In this document: positions 17,556-24,172 of the stretch, in pieces
Layout of the letters: each line of letters starts with the position of its first letter
How positions within the stretch are numbered: position 1 is the stretch's first letter
DNA from: Proteobacteria bacterium SG_bin9
GTDB lineage: Bacteria; Pseudomonadota; Alphaproteobacteria; Rhizobiales; Xanthobacteraceae
Length of the DNA stretch: 24,172 bases
Reading direction: 5' to 3'
Assembly (NCBI GenBank): GCA_002083525.1
Contig: LWDM01000030.1
Location: 401-24,572, forward strand
The notes under the pieces: model-generated
What the model was told of the DNA's origin: nothing
Databases searched by the model: none
What the model saw: the letters and a program-made list of their open reading frames with translations, nothing else
Translations under genes and position numbers: made by a program

Positions 17556-19646
17556 ATGCTTGCACGCCTCAGCGGCAGCTTTCTGGTGAAATCTGTCATC
17601 GTCGTCATGGTGGCCTGCATCGTGCTGATGCTGGCGCTGGACAGCTGGCATTCATGGGATCGGCTTGCGGTTACGAGCCGTATCGCCGCGACCGCAGATG
17701 CATCTGCGAACGCCTTCAAGGCGATGCACAATCTGCGCACCGACCGCTCGTCGACGACGCGCACACTGAACGGCGAAAACACCATCGATCCGGAACTTGC
17801 CAAGTACCTGCGCAAGATCCGTGATGCTCAGATGCCGGCTTTGCAAACGGCGATCAACCTGCTGGGCGGACTTAACTTCGCCGACAAGGCAACGCTGCTG
17901 CCGGAGCTGACGCGCCTCAACCAGACGCTGGTCGGCCTGCAAACCGAGTCGTGGGACGCCATGGCGAAGCCGAAGGCGTCGCGCCGCGCGACGCTCGCGA
18001 AAGAATTCTCCGACACCGAAACGTCGTTGCTCGACGTTCTGGACAGGATTTCGACCCGCCTCGCCGCCACCATCCTGCACAGTGACGCCAACGTCGACCA
18101 ATTCCTGGCCATCAAGCAGATGGCCTGGCTGCTGCGCAACACCGCCGGCGAAGCCTCGCTCCTGGTGTCGAACAGCCTCGGCGCCGGCAAGGCAACGCCC
18201 GAAACACGGCTGACCTACACCAAACATGTCGGCGGCATCGACGCCGCCTGGAATGCGCTGGAAGGCGCAGCCTCCGGCCCGCTGCCGTCCTCCGTGACCG
18301 GCGCCATGGCTGCTGCGAAAACCGCCTATTTCGAACCGTCGTATGTCGGTATGCGCGACAAGCTGCTGAATGCGATGGTCAACGGCGAGAAGGCCGAAAT
18401 GACGTCCGCTCAGTGGGCGCCGTACACGGTCGAGCGCATGGGCAGCGCGGTCGCCGTCGCCGAGCGTGCGCTTGAAGCCGCCAAGGACCATGGTTCGATG
18501 CTGTATCAAGCGGCGTTGCGCAGCCTGATCATTCAGCTATCGCTGCTTGTGCTGGCAATCGGCCTCGCCGTGGCGAGCATGATGATCGTCACCCGCCGCA
18601 TGACCGGCCCGCTGCACATCATCCGCGATGCGATGCTGAAGGTCGCCGCCGGCGACACCAATGTCGAGGTGCCGTACACCGACCGCAAGGACGAGATCGG
18701 CGCGCTCGCGAGCGCGCTCGGCACCTTCAAGCAGAACGCCGCCGAGAAGGCGCGCATCGAAGACGAACAGCGCGAGCGGCATGGCCGCAACGCCTCGCGT
18801 CAGCAGGCGATCGAAAACCATATCTCGGCGTTCGAGAGCCAGGTTCGCGAAACGCTCGATACGCTGGCGTCGGCCTCCGATCAGATGCGCCAGACCTCCG
18901 AGAGCATGTCGGTGATTTCCGAACAGACCAACTCGCAGGTGCAGATGGCCGCAAAAGCCTCCGGCGAAGCATCGGCGAACGTTCAGAGCGTCGCTGCGGC
19001 TTCGGAAGAGCTCAGCGCCTCGATCGGCGACATCAGCCGTCAGGTCAGCCATGCGGCCAGCATCGCCGGCCGGGCCGTCGAACAAGCCCGTCAGACCGAC
19101 AATACCGTGCAGGGCCTGTCCGAAAGCGCCAGCAAGATCGGCGACGTGGTCAAGCTGATCAACGACATCGCCGGGCAGACCAACCTGCTGGCGCTTAATG
19201 CCACCATCGAAGCCGCCCGCGCGGGCGAAGCCGGCAAGGGCTTTGCGGTCGTCGCCTCGGAAGTGAAGTCGCTCGCCAACCAGACGGCCAAAGCAACCGA
19301 GGAAATCTCGCAGCAGATCGCGGCCGTGCAGAAGGTCGCGCAGGATGCCATGGATGCGATCAAGGGCATCGGCGGCACCATCGGCGAAGTCAGCGAGGTC
19401 GCGACCGCGATCGCGGCTGCAGTCGAGGAACAAGGTTCCGCGACCCTGGAGATCACCCGCAACACCCAGCAAGCGGCTCAGGGCACCAAGGACGTGTCGG
19501 ACAACATCACCGGCGTCAGCGCCGGCGCGGACGCAACCGGAAGCTCGGCACAGAACGTCAAGTCGGCGGCCGAAGCGCTCGGCGAACAGGCGCAGCATCT
19601 GCGCGATCAGGTCAACGAGTTCCTCGGCAAGATTCGCGCCGCCTGA
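17556..19646 (+). CDS. methyl-accepting chemotaxis protein
   Basis: A 696-residue transmembrane receptor. Helix 1 is at about residues 12-30, a periplasmic sensor region of about 290 residues follows, and helix 2 is near 322-345 (LIIQLSLLVLAIGLAVASMM). HAMP covers about 346-398, and a coiled-coil signalling domain runs to the end. The highly conserved hairpin tip IAGQTNLLALNATIEAARAG lies near residue 537 and binds CheA/CheW. There is no C-terminal CheR/CheB pentapeptide; the protein ends in FLGKIRAA. The sensor part is mostly helical and its ligand cannot be read. The ATG follows a GGGGGA ribosome site. It stands alone between two DUF2865 genes, with no che genes in the window. Confidence 0.94.
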   Translation: MLARLSGSFLVKSVIVVMVACIVLMLALDSWHSWDRLAVTSRIAATADASANAFKAMHNLRTDRSSTTRTLNGENTIDPELAKYLRKIRDAQMPALQTAINLLGGLNFADKATLLPELTRLNQTLVGLQTESWDAMAKPKASRRATLAKEFSDTETSLLDVLDRISTRLAATILHSDANVDQFLAIKQMAWLLRNTAGEASLLVSNSLGAGKATPETRLTYTKHVGGIDAAWNALEGAASGPLPSSVTGAMAAAKTAYFEPSYVGMRDKLLNAMVNGEKAEMTSAQWAPYTVERMGSAVAVAERALEAAKDHGSMLYQAALRSLIIQLSLLVLAIGLAVASMMIVTRRMTGPLHIIRDAMLKVAAGDTNVEVPYTDRKDEIGALASALGTFKQNAAEKARIEDEQRERHGRNASRQQAIENHISAFESQVRETLDTLASASDQMRQTSESMSVISEQTNSQVQMAAKASGEASANVQSVAAASEELSASIGDISRQVSHAASIAGRAVEQARQTDNTVQGLSESASKIGDVVKLINDIAGQTNLLALNATIEAARAGEAGKGFAVVASEVKSLANQTAKATEEISQQIAAVQKVAQDAMDAIKGIGGTIGEVSEVATAIAAAVEEQGSATLEITRNTQQAAQGTKDVSDNITGVSAGADATGSSAQNVKSAAEALGEQAQHLRDQVNEFLGKIRAA

Positions 19647-19662
19647 GACAGCTCTTCAACAC

Positions 19663-19696
19663 AAAAGGCCGCGTTCACCTGAACGCGGCCTTTTTT
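19663..19696. terminator. bidirectional intrinsic terminator between MCP and DUF2865 genes
   Basis: AAAAGGCCGCGTTCA-CC-TGAACGCGGCCTTTT followed by TT, a perfect 15-base inverted repeat. T-runs on both strands let it end the plus-strand receptor transcript and the convergent minus-strand ldt-DUF2865 transcript. Confidence 0.93.
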
Positions 19697-19713
19697 CTTT
19701 CTACGAGCGGCGG

Positions 19714-20358
19714 CTACTGCGCGGCAACCACCGGAAGCTGGCTGAATCGCGCTTGCACCGACGATGAGGCAGGCGAGAACTCGACCGACTTGCGCCGGCC
19801 CTCCGCGCTGCCATTGGCGACCATCAAGCCGTTCGGCCCAGCGACGATGTCGCCGCGCCGCACCGTCTTGTCGTCCTCGATCCTGATCTGCGCCAGCCCG
19901 ACGGAATCCTTGCCATTGCAGGTGCAGCCCGCGACCAGTTCGTTGCGGAAGCGGAACGCGTTCGGCAGATCGCTGTAGGCCCTGCCGTTGTCGGAGACGG
20001 CATGATCGATATTGCCGCCGTAGAAGACCTTGGTCTCGCTCGCCGGGCAGAAGCTGTTGCAGGTCTGCGCCTTGCTCTGTCCTGCCGCGGACGGCAGCGG
20101 GAAATAGCGGCCGTCGCAGGTGCGGACGCAGTAGGTCCCCGCACCTGAGGTGCGATTGGCCGACTCGCGGCGTACGCCGCCGTTCTCGAATGGAGCATCG
20201 GGAGCATATGACGCCGACGGCGCCGCGCGACGTCCGCCACCGAACACATCGCTGAAGAACGAGAACAGATCCTGCGCCGACGCATGCGGCGCACCGAGCG
20301 CGGTCGCGATTGCGACGCTCGCGGCAACAACTGCAAATCGTCTCGGAGCGGAGCGCAT
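19714..20358 (-). CDS. DUF2865 domain secreted protein (paralog 2)
   Basis: A 214-residue exported protein with signal peptide MRSAPRRFAVVAASVAIATA and cleavage near HASA (about 28). It shares with the 16399-17052 protein YCVRTCDGRYFP, the CPASETKVFYGG region, NAFRFRNE, GCTCN and IRIEDDKTVRRGDIVAGPNG, including all six cysteines. A low-complexity stretch (about 40-60) separates the signal from the core. GAGGAGGG precedes the ATG. It begins ten bases after the L,D-transpeptidase gene, so the two form an operon, presumably from the EcfG-type promoter at 21164-21188. Function unknown; the pairing suggests a role in the cell wall or periplasm. Confidence 0.86.
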   Translation of the reverse strand: MRSAPRRFAVVAASVAIATALGAPHASAQDLFSFFSDVFGGGRRAAPSASYAPDAPFENGGVRRESANRTSGAGTYCVRTCDGRYFPLPSAAGQSKAQTCNSFCPASETKVFYGGNIDHAVSDNGRAYSDLPNAFRFRNELVAGCTCNGKDSVGLAQIRIEDDKTVRRGDIVAGPNGLMVANGSAEGRRKSVEFSPASSSVQARFSQLPVVAAQ

Positions 20359-20368
20359 CGAACCCTCC

Positions 20369-21121
20369 TCAATAGAGCGACGACATGGCGCCGGCGCGCG
20401 GGTCGCGCAACGATGCCGATGTCACCGATCGCGGCGCTTCCGCGATCGCCTCGAATTTCAGCGGTACAGCCTTCGGCAACACCACGACCTTGGTGCCGAC
20501 GTTGACCCGATTGAACAGATCGACGACATCCTCATTGGTCAGGCGAATGCAGCCGCTCGACACGAATTTGCCGATGGTGGTCGGATCGTTGGTGCCGTGG
20601 ATGCGATAGACGCTGGACCCGAGATACATGGCGCGCGCACCGAGCGGGTTACCCGGTCCGCCGGCCATGAAGCGGGGCAGATAGGGTTGGCGCGCAATCA
20701 TCTCCTGCGGCGGATGCCAGTCCGGCCACTCGGTCTTGCGCGATACCGTCTGCACGCCCGACCAGGTGAAGCCCTCGCGGCCGACGCCGACGCCGTACCG
20801 GATCGCCTTGCCGCCACCGAGCACGTAGTAGAGCGCCGTGTTGCCGGTATCGATCACGATCGTACCCGCAGCCTCTCGCGTCGGGAAATTGACTGTGATG
20901 CGGCGCAGACGCTCGGGCATCACGACCGCTTCATCTTCCACGGCATTGAGGTCGGGGCGACTGATCGCATCGTTCGACCATGTCGCCGATGGGGCGGGCG
21001 CGTAACTCAGCGCCTGAGCGTGCGCCGTTACAACCGGCAGAACAAGGAATGGGAGAGCAGATGCGGCAACGGCAAAGACCGTCCGCCGCGATGCGATACG
21101 AACTTTCAACCTGGCGCTCAT
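20369..21121 (-). CDS. L,D-transpeptidase (YkuD domain)
   Basis: A 250-residue exported enzyme predicted to cross-link peptidoglycan stem peptides (3-3) or attach proteins to them. The YkuD catalytic motif is clear: His175 in YRIHGTNDPTTIGKF and Cys191 in SSGCIRLTNEDV. The N-terminus has SRRTVFAVAASALPFLVL, a signal peptide with an RR pair that could be a Tat signal, and likely cleavage after TAHA. The ATG at 21121 is preferred to the GTG at 21157 or ATG at 21148: a candidate EcfG promoter has its -10 at 21167-21164, so transcription would begin about at those upstream codons. GGGG lies seven bases before the chosen ATG. It is followed ten bases later by DUF2865 paralog 2. Confidence 0.93.
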   Translation of the reverse strand: MSARLKVRIASRRTVFAVAASALPFLVLPVVTAHAQALSYAPAPSATWSNDAISRPDLNAVEDEAVVMPERLRRITVNFPTREAAGTIVIDTGNTALYYVLGGGKAIRYGVGVGREGFTWSGVQTVSRKTEWPDWHPPQEMIARQPYLPRFMAGGPGNPLGARAMYLGSSVYRIHGTNDPTTIGKFVSSGCIRLTNEDVVDLFNRVNVGTKVVVLPKAVPLKFEAIAEAPRSVTSASLRDPRAGAMSSLY

Positions 21122-21163
21122 GGAAGGCCCCTGCGTTTGCACCGGCATATCCGGCACCAGACA

Positions 21164-21188
21164 AACGCGGATGGTCGCCTGCAGTTCC
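21164..21188 (-). promoter_or_regulatory. candidate EcfG promoter of the L,D-transpeptidase-DUF2865 operon
   Basis: On the minus strand, GGAAC (21188-21184), 16 bases, CGTT (21167-21164), a full match to GGAAC-N16-CGTT. It lies 42 bases before the chosen ldt ATG at 21121. Confidence 0.65.
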
Positions 21189-21245
21189 TACGAACGATGC
21201 GTCGGCATTTCTGCCGCGCACACGCCTCGATCAACACTGCGCGAT

Positions 21246-21270
21246 GGAACTTTGCCTCGCCGGTATCGTT
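21246..21270 (+). promoter_or_regulatory. candidate EcfG promoter of the DUF3309-AI-2E permease operon
   Basis: GGAAC (21246-21250), 16 bases, CGTT (21267-21270), then TTC. It is divergent from the ldt promoter 58 bases away and lies 90 bases before the DUF3309 ATG. It shares the extended ATGGAACTT context with the site at 22665. Confidence 0.65.
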
Positions 21271-21360
21271 TCACGTCACACGATGCGCAGGCTGCGAGAC
21301 GATCGAACGAGCGTCTCAGGTCGCGATGAACGTCTGGGTGCAGGAGTTTGAGGAGCTGGA

Positions 21361-21519
21361 ATGACCCTCGGTACCATTCTCGTCATCATTTTGATTCTGG
21401 CGCTGCTCGGTGTGATCCCGAGGTGGGGCTACAGCGGCAACTGGGGTTACGGCCCGTCCGGGATCGTCGGCACTATTCTGATCATCGTTCTGATTCTTGC
21501 CTTGCTGGGCAAACTGTAG
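21361..21519 (+). CDS. DUF3309 small membrane protein
   Basis: A 52-residue protein that begins MTLGTILVIILILALLG. Two hydrophobic helices (about 3-19 and 36-50) flank an aromatic, glycine-rich turn WGYSGNWGYGPSG, which is the DUF3309 hallmark. GAGGAG lies six bases before the ATG. The function is unknown. It is 22 bases upstream of the AI-2E-family permease gene and probably co-transcribed from the EcfG-type promoter at 21246-21270. The family is common in rhizobia and related bacteria. Confidence 0.87.
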   Translation: MTLGTILVIILILALLGVIPRWGYSGNWGYGPSGIVGTILIIVLILALLGKL

Positions 21520-21541
21520 CGCGTGATGCGAGGACGCAGCG

Positions 21542-22648
21542 ATGGCGGGAGCGGAGGCCGCGCGGCGGAAGGATGCGCCAACGGTGAGACTGGCGGCGGA
21601 TGAGCCGCCACCGCTGAGGTTTTCGCTTCGCGATATCGCAAGTTTTTCGATCATCACGATTGCCTTGATTGCATTCATTGCAGCGCTTTACGCCGGGCGA
21701 TTGTTCTTCATTCCGATCGTCACGGGGTTTGTATTGGGAACGATGCTGTCGCCGGCAGCGCAATTGCTGTCCGCGTACCGCATCCCCCGCACGATCAGCG
21801 CCGTGCTGATCGTTGCCGGGGTCTGCCTGGCTCTGCTGTTCATGATCGGGCTGATCTCGGCGCCATTGATGGACTGGAGCCAGCGCATCCCCGAGATTGT
21901 CGCAACCATCAAAGCCAAGTCGCACGTCTTCGATCGGCCGCTCGCGCTATGGAATCAATTCCGCGAAATGTTCGGTGAGACAGCGCCACCGACGCCGGCG
22001 CCGACCCTACCCAAAATCGACTGGGTGCAGCCGACGCTTGAATTCGTATCGCCGACAATCGCCCAGCTTCTGGTGTTTTTCGCGACGCTCGTCCTGTTCA
22101 TTGCGAGCTGGCCGGACATGCGCCGCGCGGCGATCCTGATGTTTCCGGATCGAGAGGCGCGGCTGCGCACTTTGCGTATTCTCAATGCGATCGAAGGCCG
22201 GCTCGGCAACTATCTGCTGATGGTAACAGGAATCAACATCGGCGTCGGAATCGCTACCGGCGTTATCTGCGCCGTAACCGGTATGCCGAATCCGGCGGGT
22301 CTCGGCGCCCTGGCCGCGACGCTGAACTACATTCCGATCATCGGCCCGATCGTCATGTTCGTCATCATCGCGATCGTCGGTCTCATCAGCTTCCCGTCGA
22401 TCGGCGGTGCGATCGTCCCCTGCGCACTGTTCGCTGCAGTCACCTTTATCGAAGGGCACTTCGTCACGCCCGCGATCATCGGACGGCGGCTCGCGCTGAA
22501 CGCGCTCGCGGTTTTCCTTGCGATTGCGTTCTGGACGTGGATCTGGGGACCCATGGGCGCATTCCTGTCCTCGCCGATCCTGATCGTCGGGTTGATCTTG
22601 AAAGAGCATCTGATGCCCGATGCGAACGGACCGCTCCCTGAAGGCTAA
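21542..22648 (+). CDS. AI-2E family transporter (PerM/TqsA-like permease)
   Basis: A 368-residue polytopic membrane protein with about seven or eight hydrophobic segments. The first pair is at about 38-75 (ITIALIAFIAALYAGRLFFIPIVTG); a soluble loop at about 120-165 is proline-rich. The PF01594-type core includes IEGRLGNYLLMV, NYIPIIGPIVMF and EGHFVTPAIIGRRLALNALAV, which is diagnostic of the family. Members export autoinducer-2 or act as sodium/proton antiporters or unknown transporters; the substrate here cannot be told. GAGGA lies upstream of the ATG. The preceding DUF3309 gene is 22 bases away. Confidence 0.9.
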   Translation: MAGAEAARRKDAPTVRLAADEPPPLRFSLRDIASFSIITIALIAFIAALYAGRLFFIPIVTGFVLGTMLSPAAQLLSAYRIPRTISAVLIVAGVCLALLFMIGLISAPLMDWSQRIPEIVATIKAKSHVFDRPLALWNQFREMFGETAPPTPAPTLPKIDWVQPTLEFVSPTIAQLLVFFATLVLFIASWPDMRRAAILMFPDREARLRTLRILNAIEGRLGNYLLMVTGINIGVGIATGVICAVTGMPNPAGLGALAATLNYIPIIGPIVMFVIIAIVGLISFPSIGGAIVPCALFAAVTFIEGHFVTPAIIGRRLALNALAVFLAIAFWTWIWGPMGAFLSSPILIVGLILKEHLMPDANGPLPEG

Positions 22649-22664
22649 CCAACGATTTCGCAAT

Positions 22665-22689
22665 GGAACTTCGCTCGCGAGCACGCGTT
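22665..22689 (+). promoter_or_regulatory. candidate EcfG promoter of the DUF883-YqjE-like operon
   Basis: GGAAC (22665-22669), 16 bases, CGTT (22686-22689), then TG. It lies in the 75-base gap after the permease gene, 34 bases before the DUF883 ATG. Confidence 0.65.
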
Positions 22690-22723
22690 TGCCACACATG
22701 CACATCTGACCGAAGAGACGCCA

Positions 22724-23095
22724 ATGTCCAGTACCGACGGCGAAAGCGAGATGAGAACGATGGCCGACAAAGCAACCTACGACCGACTTGAGAAGGATAT
22801 CGAGGCCGTGAAAAACGACATGTCAGCACTTGGCGAACAGATCACCGAGGCCCTGAACGCGCTGGCTGGCAGCGCTCGCAAGGAAGCACGCCGCGGCTAC
22901 AAGCGCGCACGGGCCAATGTCGATTCCGTCATGTCCGACATGAACGAGCGCGGCAGTGCCGCACTCGAAGCCGCGCAGGAAGCCGCCGCGACGCTCGAGG
23001 ACACGATGGAAGACGCGATCCACCAGCGCCCGTTGGCAGCGGTTGGCCTCGCTATCGGGCTCGGCTTTCTGATCGGCGTGACCTGGCGCCGCTGA
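22724..23095 (+). CDS. DUF883 (ElaB/YqjD-like) membrane-anchored protein
   Basis: A 123-residue protein. Residues about 20-95 form a long amphipathic helix, with an alanine-rich stretch ALEAAQEAAATLEDTM. The end HQRPLAAVGLAIGLGFLIG is followed by TWRR, the glycine-zipper membrane anchor that marks the ElaB/YqjD/DUF883 family. E. coli YqjD binds ribosomes at the inner membrane in stationary phase; whether this one does is unknown. The start at 22724 has AAGAGA upstream; Met13 and Met16 are possible alternatives. The next gene begins 18 bases later. The candidate EcfG promoter upstream fits stationary-phase or stress expression. Confidence 0.88.
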   Translation: MSSTDGESEMRTMADKATYDRLEKDIEAVKNDMSALGEQITEALNALAGSARKEARRGYKRARANVDSVMSDMNERGSAALEAAQEAAATLEDTMEDAIHQRPLAAVGLAIGLGFLIGVTWRR

Positions 23096-23113
23096 TCGGG
23101 AGAAATTGCACCC

Positions 23114-23539
23114 ATGATGCGGCTGGTCGACGACCTGAAGGACAGCACGGGCTCGCTTCTGCGCATGACGTCGATTGCGATGGCGGCGGCAATCTCGCTG
23201 TTCATCACAACCGCTTTCCTGTGCGCCGCGGCTTTCGTGGTTGTCCTCAACAAGCACGGTTTGATGTGGGCGTGCCTGACGGCCGCCGGCATCTACGCCT
23301 TGCTGACGGCGATCGCGGCGGGCGTCTATCTCTATCGCAAGCAGCAGGCGAAGAAGCTGGCGGCCGAGAAGGCCAAGACGGTGCTGCAGAGCGCACTGGC
23401 CGATCCCATGGTGCTCGCCGCCGGTTTGCAGATCGTCCGCACGGTCGGCGTGAAGCGGCTGCTGCCGCTTCTCGCGATCGGCGGAATCGCGTTTGGCCTA
23501 ATGGCCAATCGGACGGGCGCCGATCCGGCAGAAGACTGA
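23114..23539 (+). CDS. YqjE-like / phage-holin-superfamily membrane protein
   Basis: A 141-residue membrane protein. Hydrophobic helices lie at about 18-44 (IAMAAAISLFITTAFLCAAA) and 52-73 (WACLTAAGIYALLTAIAAGV). A charged stretch rich in Lys and Ala (about 74-92) and a weaker C-terminal hydrophobic segment (LLPLLAIGGIAFGLMA) follow. The layout resembles YqjE/DUF1469, which often follows a DUF883 gene as yqjD-yqjE does in E. coli. Similarity is judged from architecture and order, not from a diagnostic motif. GGGAGA lies upstream of the ATG. It is convergent with the gene at 23565, with only 25 bases between and no obvious terminator. Confidence 0.7.
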   Translation: MMRLVDDLKDSTGSLLRMTSIAMAAAISLFITTAFLCAAAFVVVLNKHGLMWACLTAAGIYALLTAIAAGVYLYRKQQAKKLAAEKAKTVLQSALADPMVLAAGLQIVRTVGVKRLLPLLAIGGIAFGLMANRTGADPAED

Positions 23540-23564
23540 ATCACAGACGTCCCGACACATCCTG

Positions 23565-23990
23565 TCAGGTCACGCAGCGGCCGGAATCCAGAACCTTGGC
23601 GATTTCGGTCAGTCCGCTGACCACCGGTTCGCAAGCGAGCATCTTGCGCGCCGGAGCATTTCGCTTGGCAGGCTTGGCCGCCGGTGCGGGCGCGGTCTCG
23701 CCGCGAACCTGATCGGCTGGCACGCGGATCAGCACCGAAGTATGCGCCAACTGGTCGACCTGAATCGACACCGTCCGCAGCGATTGGCGGGACGGCGCAG
23801 TCACCACATCGCGATCGGCCTTCGCCTCGCGGTTGATTTCAGGCGCGGAACCCGGCGCAATCAGGACGGCCTCGCCATGCCGCGCGCCAAAGGAACCGAG
23901 ATCGTTGCCGGACGCCATCTCCAGATGCGCTCCGCTCAAAGCCAGCGTCGCCGCGGCGACACCGAGAATCATTGGAAAAATCCGAGCCAT
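23565..23990 (-). CDS. hypothetical exported protein, conserved CEPVVSGLTEIAK C-terminus
   Basis: A 141-residue protein. The ATG at 23990 has GAGG six bases upstream and opens into a signal peptide (MARIFPMILGVAAATLALSG), so it is preferred over a TTG at 24002. The middle (about 40-115) is polar and Pro/Ala-rich and looks disordered. The C-terminus ACEPVVSGLTEIAKVLDSGR has two cysteines that could pair. I recognise this ending from hypothetical proteins of Bradyrhizobium relatives but know no function. A candidate EcfG promoter lies 39 bases upstream (24029-24053). Confidence 0.75.
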   Translation of the reverse strand: MARIFPMILGVAAATLALSGAHLEMASGNDLGSFGARHGEAVLIAPGSAPEINREAKADRDVVTAPSRQSLRTVSIQVDQLAHTSVLIRVPADQVRGETAPAPAAKPAKRNAPARKMLACEPVVSGLTEIAKVLDSGRCVT

Positions 23991-24028
23991 GGTCGGCCTC
24001 AAACAATTGCCGTTGTGCTTGGCGGATC

Positions 24029-24053
24029 AACGGCGGCCGGAACGCAATGTTCC
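24029..24053 (-). promoter_or_regulatory. candidate EcfG promoter of the exported hypothetical gene
   Basis: On the minus strand, GGAAC (24053-24049), 16 bases, CGTT (24032-24029). The -35 lies in a perfect inverted repeat CCGGAAC-GCAAT-GTTCCGG (24037-24055). The gene's ATG is 39 bases beyond the -10. Confidence 0.6.
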
Positions 24054-24067
24054 GGAGGGGAATCGGG

Positions 24068-24098
24068 CCGGCTCCCTCAAAAATTTTTGAGAAGCCGG
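24068..24098. repeat. long palindrome between divergent EcfG-type promoters
   Basis: CTCAAAAATTTTTGAG (24076-24091) is a perfect 16-base palindrome, flanked by arms CCGGCT (24068-24073) and AGCCGG (24093-24098) with a small asymmetric mismatch. It could be an operator, or a hairpin ending transcription in either direction. It has no T-run tail outside the stem. Confidence 0.5.
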
Positions 24099-24122
24099 GA
24101 ACGGATACACTCGGACGCAGTT
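24098..24122 (+). promoter_or_regulatory. candidate EcfG promoter facing out of the window
   Basis: GGAAC (24098-24102), 17 bases, GTT (24120-24122), with A rather than C before GTT. It points rightwards into 24123-24172, where no start codon with a ribosome site is visible, so its gene would lie beyond the edge. It is weaker than the other sites. Confidence 0.4.
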
Positions 24123-24172
24123 ACTCACGAAGCCGGTTATTTCCCCCTGCCCCAATTGACCGGCGACGAGGG

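Overview
The window is GC-rich alphaproteobacterial chromosome. The cys gene order, the family-typical proteins (DUF2849, DUF934, DUF2865, DUF3309, DUF883) and repeated GGAAC-N16/17-CGTT promoter candidates (the EcfG general-stress signature of Alphaproteobacteria) point to Hyphomicrobiales, most like the Bradyrhizobium/Rhodopseudomonas/Afipia group. The genus cannot be fixed from sequence alone. I see no tRNA, rRNA, CRISPR array, insertion sequence or prophage.

Left part (1-13909): sulfur assimilation plus a lipid/PHB pair. A run of minus-strand genes starts at 10896: cysG, a DUF2849 gene, cysI, a DUF934 gene and cysH. After 120 bases come sbp, cysT, cysW and cysA (sulfate ABC importer). Then follow a CAP-domain lipoprotein, a patatin-like hydrolase and the 5' part of a 3-hydroxybutyrate dehydrogenase gene cut by the window edge. 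Divergent from cysG, on the plus strand, are cysD and a cysN-cysC fusion. Together they cover sulfate uptake, activation to APS (and PAPS), reduction to sulfite and reduction to sulfide, including siroheme synthesis for CysI.

Middle part (13910-20358): a 255-base GC-rich leader precedes glcB (malate synthase G), which ends in a strong intrinsic terminator. Two DUF2865 secreted-protein paralogs, both minus, flank a 53-residue membrane protein gene that is easy to miss and a methyl-accepting chemotaxis protein gene.

Right part (20369-24172): small envelope and membrane genes. These are an L,D-transpeptidase in an operon with the second DUF2865 gene; DUF3309 with an AI-2E-family permease; DUF883 with a YqjE-like protein; and a short exported protein. 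Six GGAAC-N17/18-GTT sites sit upstream of these genes and the 53-residue gene (five with the full CGTT), while I found none in the cys and glcB intergenic regions. The most interesting reading is that 17-24 kb is a cluster of envelope genes under the general stress sigma factor, with DUF2865 tied to L,D-transpeptidase.
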